This document shows positions 31,802 to 40,667 of a stretch of 60,834 nt of DNA, piece by piece (position 1 is the stretch's first letter; every line of letters begins with the position of its first letter). Made by a program: the position numbers and the translations under genes. This DNA comes from Aliiroseovarius subalbicans. Its GTDB lineage: Bacteria > Pseudomonadota > Alphaproteobacteria > Rhodobacterales > Rhodobacteraceae. Location: assembly GCF_022678625.1 (NCBI RefSeq), contig NZ_JALBYQ010000009.1:1-60834 (forward strand), read 5' to 3'. The notes beneath the pieces are model-generated. The model had not been told where the DNA came from. It saw only the letters and a program-made list of their open reading frames with translations, and searched no databases.

Positions 31802-32914
31802 CTAACCAAGCATTCTGGCCACCGTTTCCGCGATCGACAGGCAGGCGGTGAGGCCGGGGGACTCGATCCCGTAAAGAAAGACATGCGGTCCGACCTCGTG
31901 GCTGCCAGGCCCCTCGATACGGAAGTCGGGATAGGCCGCGCCGGCGATCTTGGGACGGACACCACTATATCCGGGCAGGAGGTCTTCCTCCCGGACGTCT
32001 TTCCAGTACTGGCGGATGGCCGCGGCAAATGCGGCGCGGCGGGTTTCATCGACGCCATAGTCGATATGCGCCGGATCACTGTCCGCAAGCCAATCCGTGT
32101 CGGGGCCGAATTTGGCCTGCCCGCCAAGGTCGAGGGTTAGGTGCACCCCCAGCCCCCCGTCGCGTGGAACCGGATAGATCAGTTGGGAGAACGGGGCCTT
32201 GCCGGACAGGGTGAAGTAATTGCCTTTCACGAATTCCAGATCCGGGGCAGGGGGCATTCCCTCGATCCGCCGGGTCAGGTCTGTGGCCCAGAGCCCCGCA
32301 GCATTGACGAAGGAGCGCGCGCGCAAACGCATCGGTGCCGGCCCGCCAATATCGAGCCTCACCTGGCCATCGGGTTTCACTTCGCCACCGATGATCCGGG
32401 CGCGCAACAGGGTCTGCGCACCATGCGCTTCGGCCTCGCCAAGCAGCGCCAGCATCAGCGCATGGCTGTCGACAATCCCTGTCGAGGGCGACCTGAGTGC
32501 GGCCACGGCGGTGAGGGCCGGTTCAATCGTCATGGCCTCCCGGCCGTCTAGGAACGTAAGATCATCGACACCATTCGCCCGGGCATGTTCCACGATGCTT
32601 GTCAGTTTTTCGGCCTCTTGATCGTCCGTGGCCACGATCATCTTGCCGCAGCGGCGATAGGGCGCGACACGCTCTTCGCAGAAGGCATAAAGTAGCGCCT
32701 TGCCCCGTAGGCAGTGCTGCGCCTTCAGTGATCTGGGGTCGTAATAGATCCCGGCATGGATCACCTCGGAGTTGCGCGCGCTGGTTTCCTCGCCGATCAG
32801 CGCGTTCTTTTCGAGCAGCAGCACATCCTTCCCGGCCAGCGCCAGGGCCCGCGCGATCGCTATCCCGATGACCCCGGCGCCGGCGATTACGGTATCTACA
32901 TCAAATGTGTCCAC
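31802..32914 (-). CDS. FAD-dependent oxidoreductase, L-2-hydroxyglutarate oxidase-like
   Basis: A 370-residue DAO-family flavoenzyme. The FAD-binding VIAGAGVIGIAIARALALAGKDVLLLEK is at about residues 8-36, followed by SARNSEVIHAGIYYDPRS near 47, which is characteristic of the LhgO group, and a closing VFLYGIESPGLTACLSIAETVARMLG with the second FAD contact. LhgO-type enzymes oxidise L-2-hydroxyglutarate to 2-oxoglutarate and pass electrons to quinone; the true substrate here is unknown. The GTG start at 32914 has AAAGG 8 bases upstream; the longer GTG at 32947 lacks one. It is the only clearly metabolic gene among the polysaccharide genes, with no operon partner. Confidence 0.82.
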   Translation of the reverse strand: MDTFDVDTVIAGAGVIGIAIARALALAGKDVLLLEKNALIGEETSARNSEVIHAGIYYDPRSLKAQHCLRGKALLYAFCEERVAPYRRCGKMIVATDDQEAEKLTSIVEHARANGVDDLTFLDGREAMTIEPALTAVAALRSPSTGIVDSHALMLALLGEAEAHGAQTLLRARIIGGEVKPDGQVRLDIGGPAPMRLRARSFVNAAGLWATDLTRRIEGMPPAPDLEFVKGNYFTLSGKAPFSQLIYPVPRDGGLGVHLTLDLGGQAKFGPDTDWLADSDPAHIDYGVDETRRAAFAAAIRQYWKDVREEDLLPGYSGVRPKIAGAAYPDFRIEGPGSHEVGPHVFLYGIESPGLTACLSIAETVARMLG

Positions 32915-33246
32915 AGGCCGGGCCTTTCGCGTGGTGGGTGATTGCACACAGCGTAACCTCGAGGCGGGACGGGGACCAAGACCGGAAGTGGTAAATGAAA
33001 GCTAACATCAGGAAGCATTTACACTTCCCGGATTCATAACGCTCATGGGAACCTGCCTTCATGTTATTGATGCTCAGTTGCGTGTACGCGGCTCCCATGC
33101 CACACTTTATCAGGTAGATAACTCGTTGTTTTCCAATGGGAGTCGCCCTTATAGGGTGCGTATATCAAGGAAATAAAATGCCCCGATAATGAATATTATG
33201 TTGTGTTTGGCCAATTTCTCCCAACCTGACTGGTGGATGTCCCAAT
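32915..33246. other. Divergent intergenic region
   Basis: A 332-bp gap between the divergent oxidoreductase and phosphohexomutase genes. It is A/T-rich at 33120-33230 and holds small dyads only (for example ATAAT-gaat-ATTAT near 33186-33199). Both promoters must lie here, but no element is strong enough to name. Confidence 0.45.
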
Positions 33247-34647
33247 ATGCCTCCCAAATTTGGTACCAGCGGCCTGCGTGGCCTTGTCTCTGAACTCACC
33301 CCGGGTTTGATTTCATCTTATGTGAGGGCCTTTTTGGAAAGTTGTCCGCATGGGGGTGGTGTCTATGTGGGATGGGACCTGCGCCCTTCTTCGCCGGATA
33401 TTGCCAATGCGGTTATCGACACGGTGCGTGCGGCCGGGCTTGAGGCGGTTAACTGCGGTCCTGTTCCTACGCCGACACTGGCGCTGGCTTCAATGTCACG
33501 CGGGTATGCAGCCATCATGGTGACAGGTAGCCATATTCCCGCGGACCGCAACGGTCTGAAATTCTATGTGCCCGGTGGCGAGATATCGAAAGAGGATGAG
33601 GCGCGGATCAACACAGCCTATGTCGACGGGACAGTAAGCACGGAGGGCGGAACCGGATCGCTTGAACATGCGGATGATTGTGCCCGCAACTATGTGGATC
33701 GGTACCGTGCGACCTTTGGCGGCGAGGCTTTGTCAGGGCTGCGTATAGGGGTATACCAGCACAGTTCGGTTGCTCGGGACATCATGGCCGACGCGGTTTG
33801 TGCCCTGGGTGGGGATGTGGTGCTTCTAGGGCGGTCGGATATTTTCATCCCCGTGGATACCGAGGCCGTGGATCCTGAGACACGCATCCTGCTTCGGGAT
33901 TGGGTACGGGAGAATGAACTGGATGCCGTCATCTCGACCGACGGGGATGGCGACCGGCCGATGCTGGCCGATGTCTCCGGCCGGATTGTGCCCGGGGATG
34001 TTCTGGGGGTGCTGACGGCGCGGTTCCTGGGCGCGCACGTAATTTGCACGCCGGTATCGTCCAACGGGATGGTCGCGGAAATGGAGGGGTTCACCGACCT
34101 TCTTCGCACCCGGATCGGGTCGCCCTATGTGATTGCCGCGATGGAGAAGGTCCTGGCCGACAGGCCGGATGCGCGGGTGGTCGGGTACGAGGCCAATGGC
34201 GGTTTCCTTCTAGGCTATACCGCACAGGGCCCTGCTGGAGCACTCCCCCCCCTGATGACCCGCGACAGCCTGTTGCCGGTTCTGGCCCCGCTGGCTGATG
34301 CCCGCGCCCGGGGCTGCGGTCTGAGGGGGCTGGTGGCTGGCTTGCCGGCCCGGTTCACCGCCGCCGATCGGCTGACCGGGATCGATCCGCAGGTTTCATC
34401 ACCTTTTCTAGCAGACCTCGTAGATGACCCGGACGCACGCAGGGATTTCTTTTCCGAAATGCCTGCTGAGGCAGGGCTGGACCTGACTGATGGGCTGCGC
34501 GTGACTTTCGATGGCGGCGACGTGGTGCATTTGCGTCCATCGGGCAATGCGCCCGAGTTTCGTTGTTATGCCGAAAGCGCCAGCCCGGATGCCGCGGATC
34601 ATCTGGTCAAGATTCATCTTGCCCGTCTGCAGGAGTATTTCGGGTAG
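33247..34647 (+). CDS. Phosphomannomutase / phosphoglucomutase
   Basis: A 466-residue alpha-D-phosphohexomutase that interconverts hexose-6- and hexose-1-phosphate. All four landmarks are present: the phosphoserine loop VTGSHIPADRNG with Ser95, the magnesium loop STDGDGDRP (Asp232/234/236), the sugar-binding GYEANGG near residue 318, and the phosphate-binding RPSGNAPEFR near 425. The active loop reads SHIPADRNG as in the CpsG-like subgroup and not the usual ASHNP. It would give mannose-1-phosphate to ManC and glucose-1-phosphate to RfbA and RfbF, so it can feed all three nucleotide-sugar branches. It converges with the HlyD gene 13 bp away. Confidence 0.9.
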   Translation: MPPKFGTSGLRGLVSELTPGLISSYVRAFLESCPHGGGVYVGWDLRPSSPDIANAVIDTVRAAGLEAVNCGPVPTPTLALASMSRGYAAIMVTGSHIPADRNGLKFYVPGGEISKEDEARINTAYVDGTVSTEGGTGSLEHADDCARNYVDRYRATFGGEALSGLRIGVYQHSSVARDIMADAVCALGGDVVLLGRSDIFIPVDTEAVDPETRILLRDWVRENELDAVISTDGDGDRPMLADVSGRIVPGDVLGVLTARFLGAHVICTPVSSNGMVAEMEGFTDLLRTRIGSPYVIAAMEKVLADRPDARVVGYEANGGFLLGYTAQGPAGALPPLMTRDSLLPVLAPLADARARGCGLRGLVAGLPARFTAADRLTGIDPQVSSPFLADLVDDPDARRDFFSEMPAEAGLDLTDGLRVTFDGGDVVHLRPSGNAPEFRCYAESASPDAADHLVKIHLARLQEYFG

Positions 34648-34660
34648 GTTTCGGCGCTGT

Positions 34661-35974
34661 TCAGCTTTCGCGGAATGCGCGTTTCAGCTGGTCTGTGAGA
34701 GGCTTGGTCAGATAGCTCAAGACCGAGCGCTGCCCGGTTTCCATAAAGGCCTCGACCGGCATGCCAGGAACCAGCGGGACCGGCCCGAGACTTTTTTCGC
34801 TTTCTTCCCGAAGAACCACCGTGACGCTGTAATATGCCCGCCCACTCAATTCGTCCTGAAGAGTATTGGCGGAAATCCTGGTGATCTCGCCCAGAAGGAT
34901 GGGTGTCGTTTTCATATCGAAAGCGGGCAACTGAATTTTTGCAGTTTGTCCCAGATGAATCTGGTTGATATCGGTTGGGTCGACACGCACCTCAAATTCC
35001 ATCCCTTCGGATACCGGCACGATTTGCATGATCACCGATTCCGGCGTTACCACGCCACCGATGGTGAAGACCTGTAATTCGTGTACCACCCCATTGACTG
35101 GTGCGATCACGTCAATCCGCTCCAGTTGTTTTTCGATGCTCACGATTTCGAGCAGAAGATCTTCATACCGGCTTGTCACGTCACGCAGTTCTGTCACGGC
35201 CTGTTCCTTGAACTCGCGTTCTGCTTGCAGGATTTCCAACCTTGCGTCGTGAATCAAGTTGTGAATCCGGGCCAGTTCCGACTGATGCTCGGTTAGCTCG
35301 CCCAGAAGGATGGCCTCGGACCGCTGCAAATCCAAGACCGCACTCTCCCGCGTCAGGCGCTGCTGATACAATTTGCGGGCATTCTCGAGTTCTTGCCGGA
35401 CAAAGACCAGTTGGTCCTTCTTCGAAGCAATCAGCCCCTCGACCCCTTCAATCTGGTTTTGAAATTGCGACACACGCTCTTCAAACTGCGCTTTTCTACC
35501 CTCTAGAACTTCACGGCGGGCCTTAAACACCTCAGCTTGACCAGCATAGTGCGGTTCCATCTCCATCCCGTCGAGTTGCTCTATTAGCGCACGTTGGGTA
35601 ATTTCTTTCAGGCCCTGATATTCAGCTTCCAGCCGCGACTGGCGTGCGACGATTTCCGCCAAGCGGTTCCGATAGACATCCCGATTGATGTTCAGAAGTG
35701 TCGGATCAAGCCGCAAGAGCAGCTGCCCCTCTTCCACCAGATCACCGTCCTGGACTTGGATGTCGGCAACAATTCCGCCATCCAGGCTCTGAACCACCTT
35801 GGGCTTGCCGCGTACAACAATCTGGCCAGAGGCGATGACGGCTCCAGTGATATGTGTGTACTCTGCCCAAATGAGCAGTAGCGACAGCAAGAGGGCGCTG
35901 CACCACCAAAACATATGTGCAACCCGTGTCAGCCCGGTTCTGGGGGCTGAGGAATCCTGGCCGTGTTTCGTCAT
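34661..35974 (-). CDS. Type I secretion membrane-fusion protein (HlyD/PrtE family)
   Basis: A 437-residue adaptor with one N-terminal membrane helix (about 24-42), a biotinyl-lipoyl-like half-motif near residue 60-85 (VVQSLDGGIVADIQVQDGDLVEEGQLLLRLDPT), a long coiled-coil hairpin (about 95-290) and a beta-barrel with VIAPVNGVVHELQVFTIGGVV near 300. The C-terminus has the HlyD signature YYSVTVVL...LVPGMPVEAFMETGQRSVLSYL. It bridges the ABC transporter and an outer-membrane channel. Its ATG overlaps the ABC gene stop (ATGA), as in prtDE-like pairs. No TolC gene follows; the NodT-type gene at 24198 is the local candidate. Confidence 0.94.
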   Translation of the reverse strand: MTKHGQDSSAPRTGLTRVAHMFWWCSALLLSLLLIWAEYTHITGAVIASGQIVVRGKPKVVQSLDGGIVADIQVQDGDLVEEGQLLLRLDPTLLNINRDVYRNRLAEIVARQSRLEAEYQGLKEITQRALIEQLDGMEMEPHYAGQAEVFKARREVLEGRKAQFEERVSQFQNQIEGVEGLIASKKDQLVFVRQELENARKLYQQRLTRESAVLDLQRSEAILLGELTEHQSELARIHNLIHDARLEILQAEREFKEQAVTELRDVTSRYEDLLLEIVSIEKQLERIDVIAPVNGVVHELQVFTIGGVVTPESVIMQIVPVSEGMEFEVRVDPTDINQIHLGQTAKIQLPAFDMKTTPILLGEITRISANTLQDELSGRAYYSVTVVLREESEKSLGPVPLVPGMPVEAFMETGQRSVLSYLTKPLTDQLKRAFRES

Positions 35975-37707
35975 CCGTTCCCCTCAATCACACGAGGGCT
36001 CGGCCCTGTAGCTGTCGCCTGGCGGATCGTTTCATCCTTGTCACCAAAAAAGGCGACACGGCCGGCCTTCATCAGCATCAGCTTGTTTACAGCGGCGATG
36101 GCGCTGGGGCGGTGCGCCATGACGATCACCACGCTGCCATGTTCACGCATCCTGCGGATCGCCACCGACATTGCTTCATCTCCGTCCGCATCCAAGTTGG
36201 AATTGGGTTCGTCCAGAACGATAAGCTTCGGTTTGCGATAGAGCGCGCGGGCCAGTCCTATCTGCTGTATCTGGCCGCTGGATAGTGGCTGTGCATGACT
36301 GCCGATCCGCGTTGCATAGCCATCCGGGAAGTTAAGTACCATTTCATGGACACCGGACAGCTTTGCCGCTTCGATCACATCGCTGTCCTTGGCGGTGTGG
36401 TCAAAACGCGAGATGTTCTGCGCGATTGTGCCGGGCAACATTTCCAAGGATTGCGGCAAATACCCAATATGTCGCCCCAGCTCTTCAGGTGACCACTGTC
36501 TGAGCATGGCCCCATCCAAGCGGACGTCACCTGCCTCTGGCCTCCAGGCACCAACCAGAATCCGCGCCAGACTCGATTTCCCAGCGGCACTGTTGCCAAT
36601 CACACCCAGCCCATCCCCGGGTTCAAGTTTGAAACTAACCTGGTCCAGAATTCTCGGACGGCCCTTGATATGTGACCGTGGCGGCATGAGCTTGACCAGG
36701 CTGCGGACCTCCAGGTGCCCCACAGGATCGGGGAGGGAGGTTCGGTTTGCCGTTGGTGGCATCGCGTAAAATGCGGCCTGCAGCCTGCGATGAGCGCCTA
36801 CTCCGCGGACAATTGCTCGCCACTGGCCAATCACCTGATCAACCGGCGCAAGGGCCCGGCTGGCGATGATCGATGTGGCGATGATCATTCCCGGTGAGAT
36901 TTCCTGTCGCAACGCCAGAAAGGCGCCAACGGTCAGCAGGGTCGACTGCAGCAACATGCGGAAAGAACGGGAGAACGAGGAAAAGAACTCGGTCCGGTCA
37001 CTACCCTCCTGCCCCTTGGCCAGAGCAGCTTCGTGAAGCTGCCGCCATCTGTCGACGACCACATCCTTCATGCCCAAGGTGATTACCGCTTCGGCACTGC
37101 GTCGACTGATCTCGGCGAATTCCTGGTCGGCCCCATCCAGCAGTACCGCTTCGGCCGCGGGACGTTGAGTCATCAGTTGGTTCATTATGGCAGCGATGAT
37201 GACCACAACGGCCCCGGCAACCGTCAGGTAACCCAGCCAAGGATGGATGAAGAACACCACGACCAGGAAGATTGGAATCCAAGGCAGGTCGAAGATTCCT
37301 AGGATCGCTGGGCTGGATACAAAATTGCGGACTATGGACAGATCGCGAACCGGTTGATGCTGGAAATTACCCGTATCCTCCAGCCCTTCGTATACCCAGA
37401 ACCCCATCGCATCCGGCCCCAGAATCTTGTCCAGACGATAGCTGGCGCGTGACAGCAAGCGCAGGCGCAGGAACTGATAGAACCCCAAAAAGGTGTAGAG
37501 CACGACGACGATCACAAAAAGCCCCTGCAGTGTCGGGACAGAACCGCTGGACAACACCCGGTCATAGATCTGCAGCATATAGATCGGACCAGTGAGCATC
37601 AGAAGGTTGATCAGGGCACTGATCAGCGCGACCAAGGCAACTGTCCTACTGAGTTTGCGCAAGACATCCTTGTATTTGTTTTGCTCCATTCGCGGGCGGC
37701 TCAGCAT
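35971..37707 (-). CDS. Type I secretion ABC transporter (PrtD family)
   Basis: A 578-residue fused permease-ATPase. Six membrane segments occupy about residues 20-310 (the first, ALVALISALINLLMLTGPIYMLQIYDRVL, is the PrtD/LapB-type signature). The nucleotide-binding domain has Walker A GVIGNSAAGKSSLARI near 370, the ABC signature LSSGQ near 477 and Walker B LIVLDEPNSNLD near 498, with the switch His in VIVMAHRPSAI. No N-terminal C39 peptidase domain is present, so substrates are exported uncut with C-terminal signals. ATG 37707 lacks a clear ribosome site; ATG 37689 is an alternative. The likely cargoes are the signal-less proteins at 38319 and 54229. Confidence 0.94.
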   Translation of the reverse strand: MLSRPRMEQNKYKDVLRKLSRTVALVALISALINLLMLTGPIYMLQIYDRVLSSGSVPTLQGLFVIVVVLYTFLGFYQFLRLRLLSRASYRLDKILGPDAMGFWVYEGLEDTGNFQHQPVRDLSIVRNFVSSPAILGIFDLPWIPIFLVVVFFIHPWLGYLTVAGAVVVIIAAIMNQLMTQRPAAEAVLLDGADQEFAEISRRSAEAVITLGMKDVVVDRWRQLHEAALAKGQEGSDRTEFFSSFSRSFRMLLQSTLLTVGAFLALRQEISPGMIIATSIIASRALAPVDQVIGQWRAIVRGVGAHRRLQAAFYAMPPTANRTSLPDPVGHLEVRSLVKLMPPRSHIKGRPRILDQVSFKLEPGDGLGVIGNSAAGKSSLARILVGAWRPEAGDVRLDGAMLRQWSPEELGRHIGYLPQSLEMLPGTIAQNISRFDHTAKDSDVIEAAKLSGVHEMVLNFPDGYATRIGSHAQPLSSGQIQQIGLARALYRKPKLIVLDEPNSNLDADGDEAMSVAIRRMREHGSVVIVMAHRPSAIAAVNKLMLMKAGRVAFFGDKDETIRQATATGPSPRVIEGNG

Positions 37708-38042
37708 TTTGTTTGTGTCCTATTCCGCTTCATTCCAGTGGCGGCTTTAGTGTTTCATTGCACCAGATACAGATGAAATTCCAGCACCTTGAGCAGGTTG
37801 CGTAGCAACATACCGGTGTTCCGCCGACCCAGGATTGTTGCTGACTAGGTTAACATGGAAGCTTTGCCGGGTTGATAATTTTCACCATCCCGTCGTGCTG
37901 CTACAAATGCTAGAGGGTGGCGCGAGAGTAATGACCGGTGCCTAACGTTTTGCTATCTGGTCCCGAAACCGGATACCCTAGCAGAAATAATATGAAGTTA
38001 ATTTTCAGGGCTGCCCTCAATCCGGCGCTGGTCCTCCCCCAC
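37708..38042. other. Intergenic region upstream of the secretion operon
   Basis: This 335-bp stretch should hold the promoter of the ABC/HlyD operon. No credible gene is present; a 79-residue minus-strand frame at 37910-38149 has an unnatural composition. I see no strong promoter or operator. It borders an insertion-sequence remnant, so some of it may be debris. Confidence 0.4.
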
Positions 38043-38228
38043 TGAAGTGATCCGCCCCTATAGTTAGGAAACGGAGGATCAAAGATAGGAACAAAGCGCC
38101 ACGAGCCGGAAGAAATTGTCACGAAGTTACGGCAGATCGAGGTCTTCATCCAGACAGGTGAATGCTCTCGGGTCGCCTATCTGGCCAAGTCACTGACCGA
38201 CTATTTCAAAAAGGTATTCCGCGAATAA
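38043..38228 (+). pseudogene. IS3-family insertion sequence remnant (left end and start of orfA)
   Basis: TGAAGTGATCCGCCCC at 38043 resembles an IS3-family terminal repeat. About 40 bp later, a GGAGG ribosome site is followed at 7 bases by ATA (38085) where ATG is expected, and then GTKRHEPEEIVTKLRQIEVF, the start of an IS3-family OrfA. The similarity fades after about 25 codons, and the frame ends at TAA 38226-38228. Only the left end survives: no orfB, no right end. The ATG-to-ATA change would also silence it. Confidence 0.7.
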
Positions 38229-38296
38229 TGGTGGCCCCGGCTTCAGTCATCCACCACAACCGCAGTTGTCAAAGACAAGAGAACCCGGGGCCACCA
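38229..38296. repeat. 12-bp inverted repeat next to the IS remnant
   Basis: TGGTGGCCCCGG (38229-38240) and CCGGGGCCACCA (38285-38296) are perfect inverted repeats 44 bp apart. They begin directly after the stop of the IS fragment and end 22 bp before the end of the beta-helix gene. They could be ends of a tiny non-autonomous element or a large hairpin at the 3' end of the beta-helix transcript. No T tract follows. Confidence 0.6.
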
Positions 38297-38318
38297 CCTG
38301 ATTTCTGGTATAGTAAGC

Positions 38319-40667
38319 CTATGAAATCATACCAAACTCTTCCGGAAGCAGCGCCTCATCGTAGATTTCCACATCCGAGATGGTGCCGTCGAAAGCATTG
38401 GACACAGCACCATCACCCGAGCGGCTGGCCCAGCCCAGCCCGCCAATCTGGAGGAACTGTTCGTTCTGGGTCCAGTCCATGACAAGATCATCGGATCCGA
38501 TCAGCTCTCCGTCCAGGTAGACGTCAACGCCTTCGCTGTCGAAGGTGGTGGCGACGTCATATTCGCGGTTGGCTTCGATATCGCTCACCTTGAAGGTCGC
38601 ATCACTGTCCGCGTCCTGGAACCTGACATACAGGTCCCCTTTCTTGATCCAGATCGAGAAGTGGTTGCCGCCGCCCTCATACTTCGAAGCATCCTTCGAG
38701 AGCAGCCCGCTCCGACCAGAAACGGTGTCGGCCTCGAAACTGAAGGCGATGGTGCCTTCAGTTATCGCCAAAGCGGGGTCATGCGCGATATTCGTGATAT
38801 TCCCTTTGGCCCCAGAATATTCCACTGCGCCATCCTGAAGAAAGAGCGGGTCCAGTGTGGGTTCCGGGTACAGTGTGAGTTCCGGGTCCAGTGTGGGCTC
38901 CGGGTCCGGTGTGGGCTCGGGGTCCGGTGTGGGCTCCGGGTCCGGTGTGGGCTCCGGGTCCGGTGTGGGCTCCGGGTCCGGTGTGGACGTGGACTCACCC
39001 GCCATGAAGGCGGCCATCTCGTCCGGTGTCCGGGTTCCCTCAACGATCACGACATCGGAAATGGTGCCATCGAAGACATTAGTGAAACCGGCATCCCCGT
39101 TTCCCGAAGCCCATCCGTTCCCACCGATCTGCATGTATTCGCCGTTTTCGGTCCAGGACATGGCGGTGGTGGCACTGCCAGCAAGGGTGCCGTTGAGCCA
39201 GACCGCAACGCTGCCCTCACCAAAAGAGACCTGCAGGTCGTAGTCGGTATGGGCCTGGATATTCGGCACCTTGATGACCTGGCTGGTGCTACCGTCCTGG
39301 GAACGGATGAACAGGGTGCCATCTTGGATATAGCTGGTGAAGTGATGGCCATCGCCTGAGGCGTCTTTGGACAGAAGGCCACGTCGGCCGCTCACCGTAT
39401 CGGCGTTGAAGCTCAGACAGATGGTCGCCGCGCCGAGGGCCAATGCCGGGTCGGGCGCAATTTCAATTACATCGGCCGAACCGGAGATGTTCAGTGTCTC
39501 CTGCATTTCGAACGCGGCCCCGTCGATCGGCTCCGGAGCCGGTTCGGGCGCGGGTGTGGGTTCCGGTGTCGCTTCAGGTTCGGGAGCCGGTTCAGGGGAG
39601 CTCGTACCCTCGAGCAGTTCCGTCAACCGGGCATAGGCGCCTGTTGTCTCTGCAAGGCTACCTTCGACCGGACGCAAATCTTCCAGCGTAATGCCAAGCC
39701 CGGCTTCTGCATTCACGAAAAGATCGCTGTAATGGTAGATGTCGTTCGGATCGTCGTGCTGTGCAACGACATTGGATCCGGACAAGCTGCCATTGTTGTT
39801 AGTGGAAATGTTATCTTGAACGATACTTCCTTCGGGCACAGAGATGAGAGCTACATTATGCCCCGCATCGGGTGAGGTCAGAACGGTGTTGTTCTGCACC
39901 GTAATACCCTCGCCGTCGTAGACAAAAATGGCGTTGGCCTTGCCCGAGTAGATGATGTTGTCCTCAATGAGAACGTTGGTATGGTAATCTTTTCCGGAAA
40001 CGAAAATACCCTGTGCACGCTCATTATTTTGCGCCAGAAAAACATTGCCACGGATAATTACGTCACTCGACGGCCCTTGGAACTGCATGAAGTCCGCATG
40101 CGTGTCGGAGCCAGGATAAAGATGGCCTCCACCCGTATTGTTTTCGATCAGGATGTTGGAAACATGGCCGAATTTGAAAAAATCAGAATAGACGTGATCG
40201 ACGTAGTTTTCCGAGATATTGACAGCATCGGTGCCAAAAACAAGAATCCCGTCGCCCACATCATGCACGTTGTTATTGAACACAGTGATATTGGTGGAAC
40301 TGCCAACATAGATCCCATAGTGACCGTCATAGAAATCATCGACTTTGCCATTAACTTCACAATTGGCGACAACAATATGGTCACTGTCTGTTACCTGAAC
40401 GATTTTCGAGGTGGCCGTTCCGTTGGTCGGATTATCAAGATGAAGACCATCCAGTTGAATATAGCTCGAATTGTCGAGTTTCACCGAACTCAGCACGGCT
40501 TCATTGTCCGGATCAGCCGAGGTCAGCGTTACATAGCTGCTGAACTGCAAGTTGCTCAGGTCGACTGAGCCATAATCGCCTGCCTCGAGAAGAATCGAGT
40601 CCCCACCTTGTGCTGAAGAAAGGGCTGATACGAGCTCTGATGCGCTCGATACGTAGATATTGGCCAT
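38319..40667 (-). CDS. Parallel beta-helix / LamG-repeat protein, likely type I secreted
   Basis: A 782-residue acidic protein without signal peptide. Residues 1-340 form a right-handed parallel beta-helix with many Asn/Val rungs (IVVANCEVNG, ITVFNNNVHDVGDGI, ILIENNTGGG) and an N-terminus (IYVSSASELVSALSSAQGGDSILLEAGDY) like polysaccharide lyases and C5-epimerases. An SDTHADFMQF segment near 190 may hold active-site residues. A Pro/Glu linker leads to a LamG-like domain (about 385-550), a PDPEPT repeat linker, and a second LamG-like domain (about 610-782). Both resemble the LamG unit of the giant protein. ATG 40667 is preferred: GAGGT lies 11 bases before it. It is next to the type I secretion genes. 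Enzyme activity and substrate are unknown. Confidence 0.8.
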   Translation of the reverse strand: MANIYVSSASELVSALSSAQGGDSILLEAGDYGSVDLSNLQFSSYVTLTSADPDNEAVLSSVKLDNSSYIQLDGLHLDNPTNGTATSKIVQVTDSDHIVVANCEVNGKVDDFYDGHYGIYVGSSTNITVFNNNVHDVGDGILVFGTDAVNISENYVDHVYSDFFKFGHVSNILIENNTGGGHLYPGSDTHADFMQFQGPSSDVIIRGNVFLAQNNERAQGIFVSGKDYHTNVLIEDNIIYSGKANAIFVYDGEGITVQNNTVLTSPDAGHNVALISVPEGSIVQDNISTNNNGSLSGSNVVAQHDDPNDIYHYSDLFVNAEAGLGITLEDLRPVEGSLAETTGAYARLTELLEGTSSPEPAPEPEATPEPTPAPEPAPEPIDGAAFEMQETLNISGSADVIEIAPDPALALGAATICLSFNADTVSGRRGLLSKDASGDGHHFTSYIQDGTLFIRSQDGSTSQVIKVPNIQAHTDYDLQVSFGEGSVAVWLNGTLAGSATTAMSWTENGEYMQIGGNGWASGNGDAGFTNVFDGTISDVVIVEGTRTPDEMAAFMAGESTSTPDPEPTPDPEPTPDPEPTPDPEPTPDPEPTLDPELTLYPEPTLDPLFLQDGAVEYSGAKGNITNIAHDPALAITEGTIAFSFEADTVSGRSGLLSKDASKYEGGGNHFSIWIKKGDLYVRFQDADSDATFKVSDIEANREYDVATTFDSEGVDVYLDGELIGSDDLVMDWTQNEQFLQIGGLGWASRSGDGAVSNAFDGTISDVEIYDEALLPEEFGMIS
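38848..38987 (-). repeat. 18-bp tandem repeat coding for a PDPEPT linker
   Basis: About seven to eight units of GTGGGCTCCGGGTCCGGT; five are nearly exact and the outer ones diverged. On the minus strand they encode Pro-Asp-Pro-Glu-Pro-Thr, a stiff acidic spacer between two LamG-like domains. Loss or gain of units keeps the frame, so linker length may vary. Confidence 0.9.

Noticed and set aside
38857-39243. Gly-Ser/Gly-Val repeat frame on the plus strand
   Set aside because: It is the antisense reading of the 18-bp PDPEPT linker repeat; not a glycine-rich structural protein.
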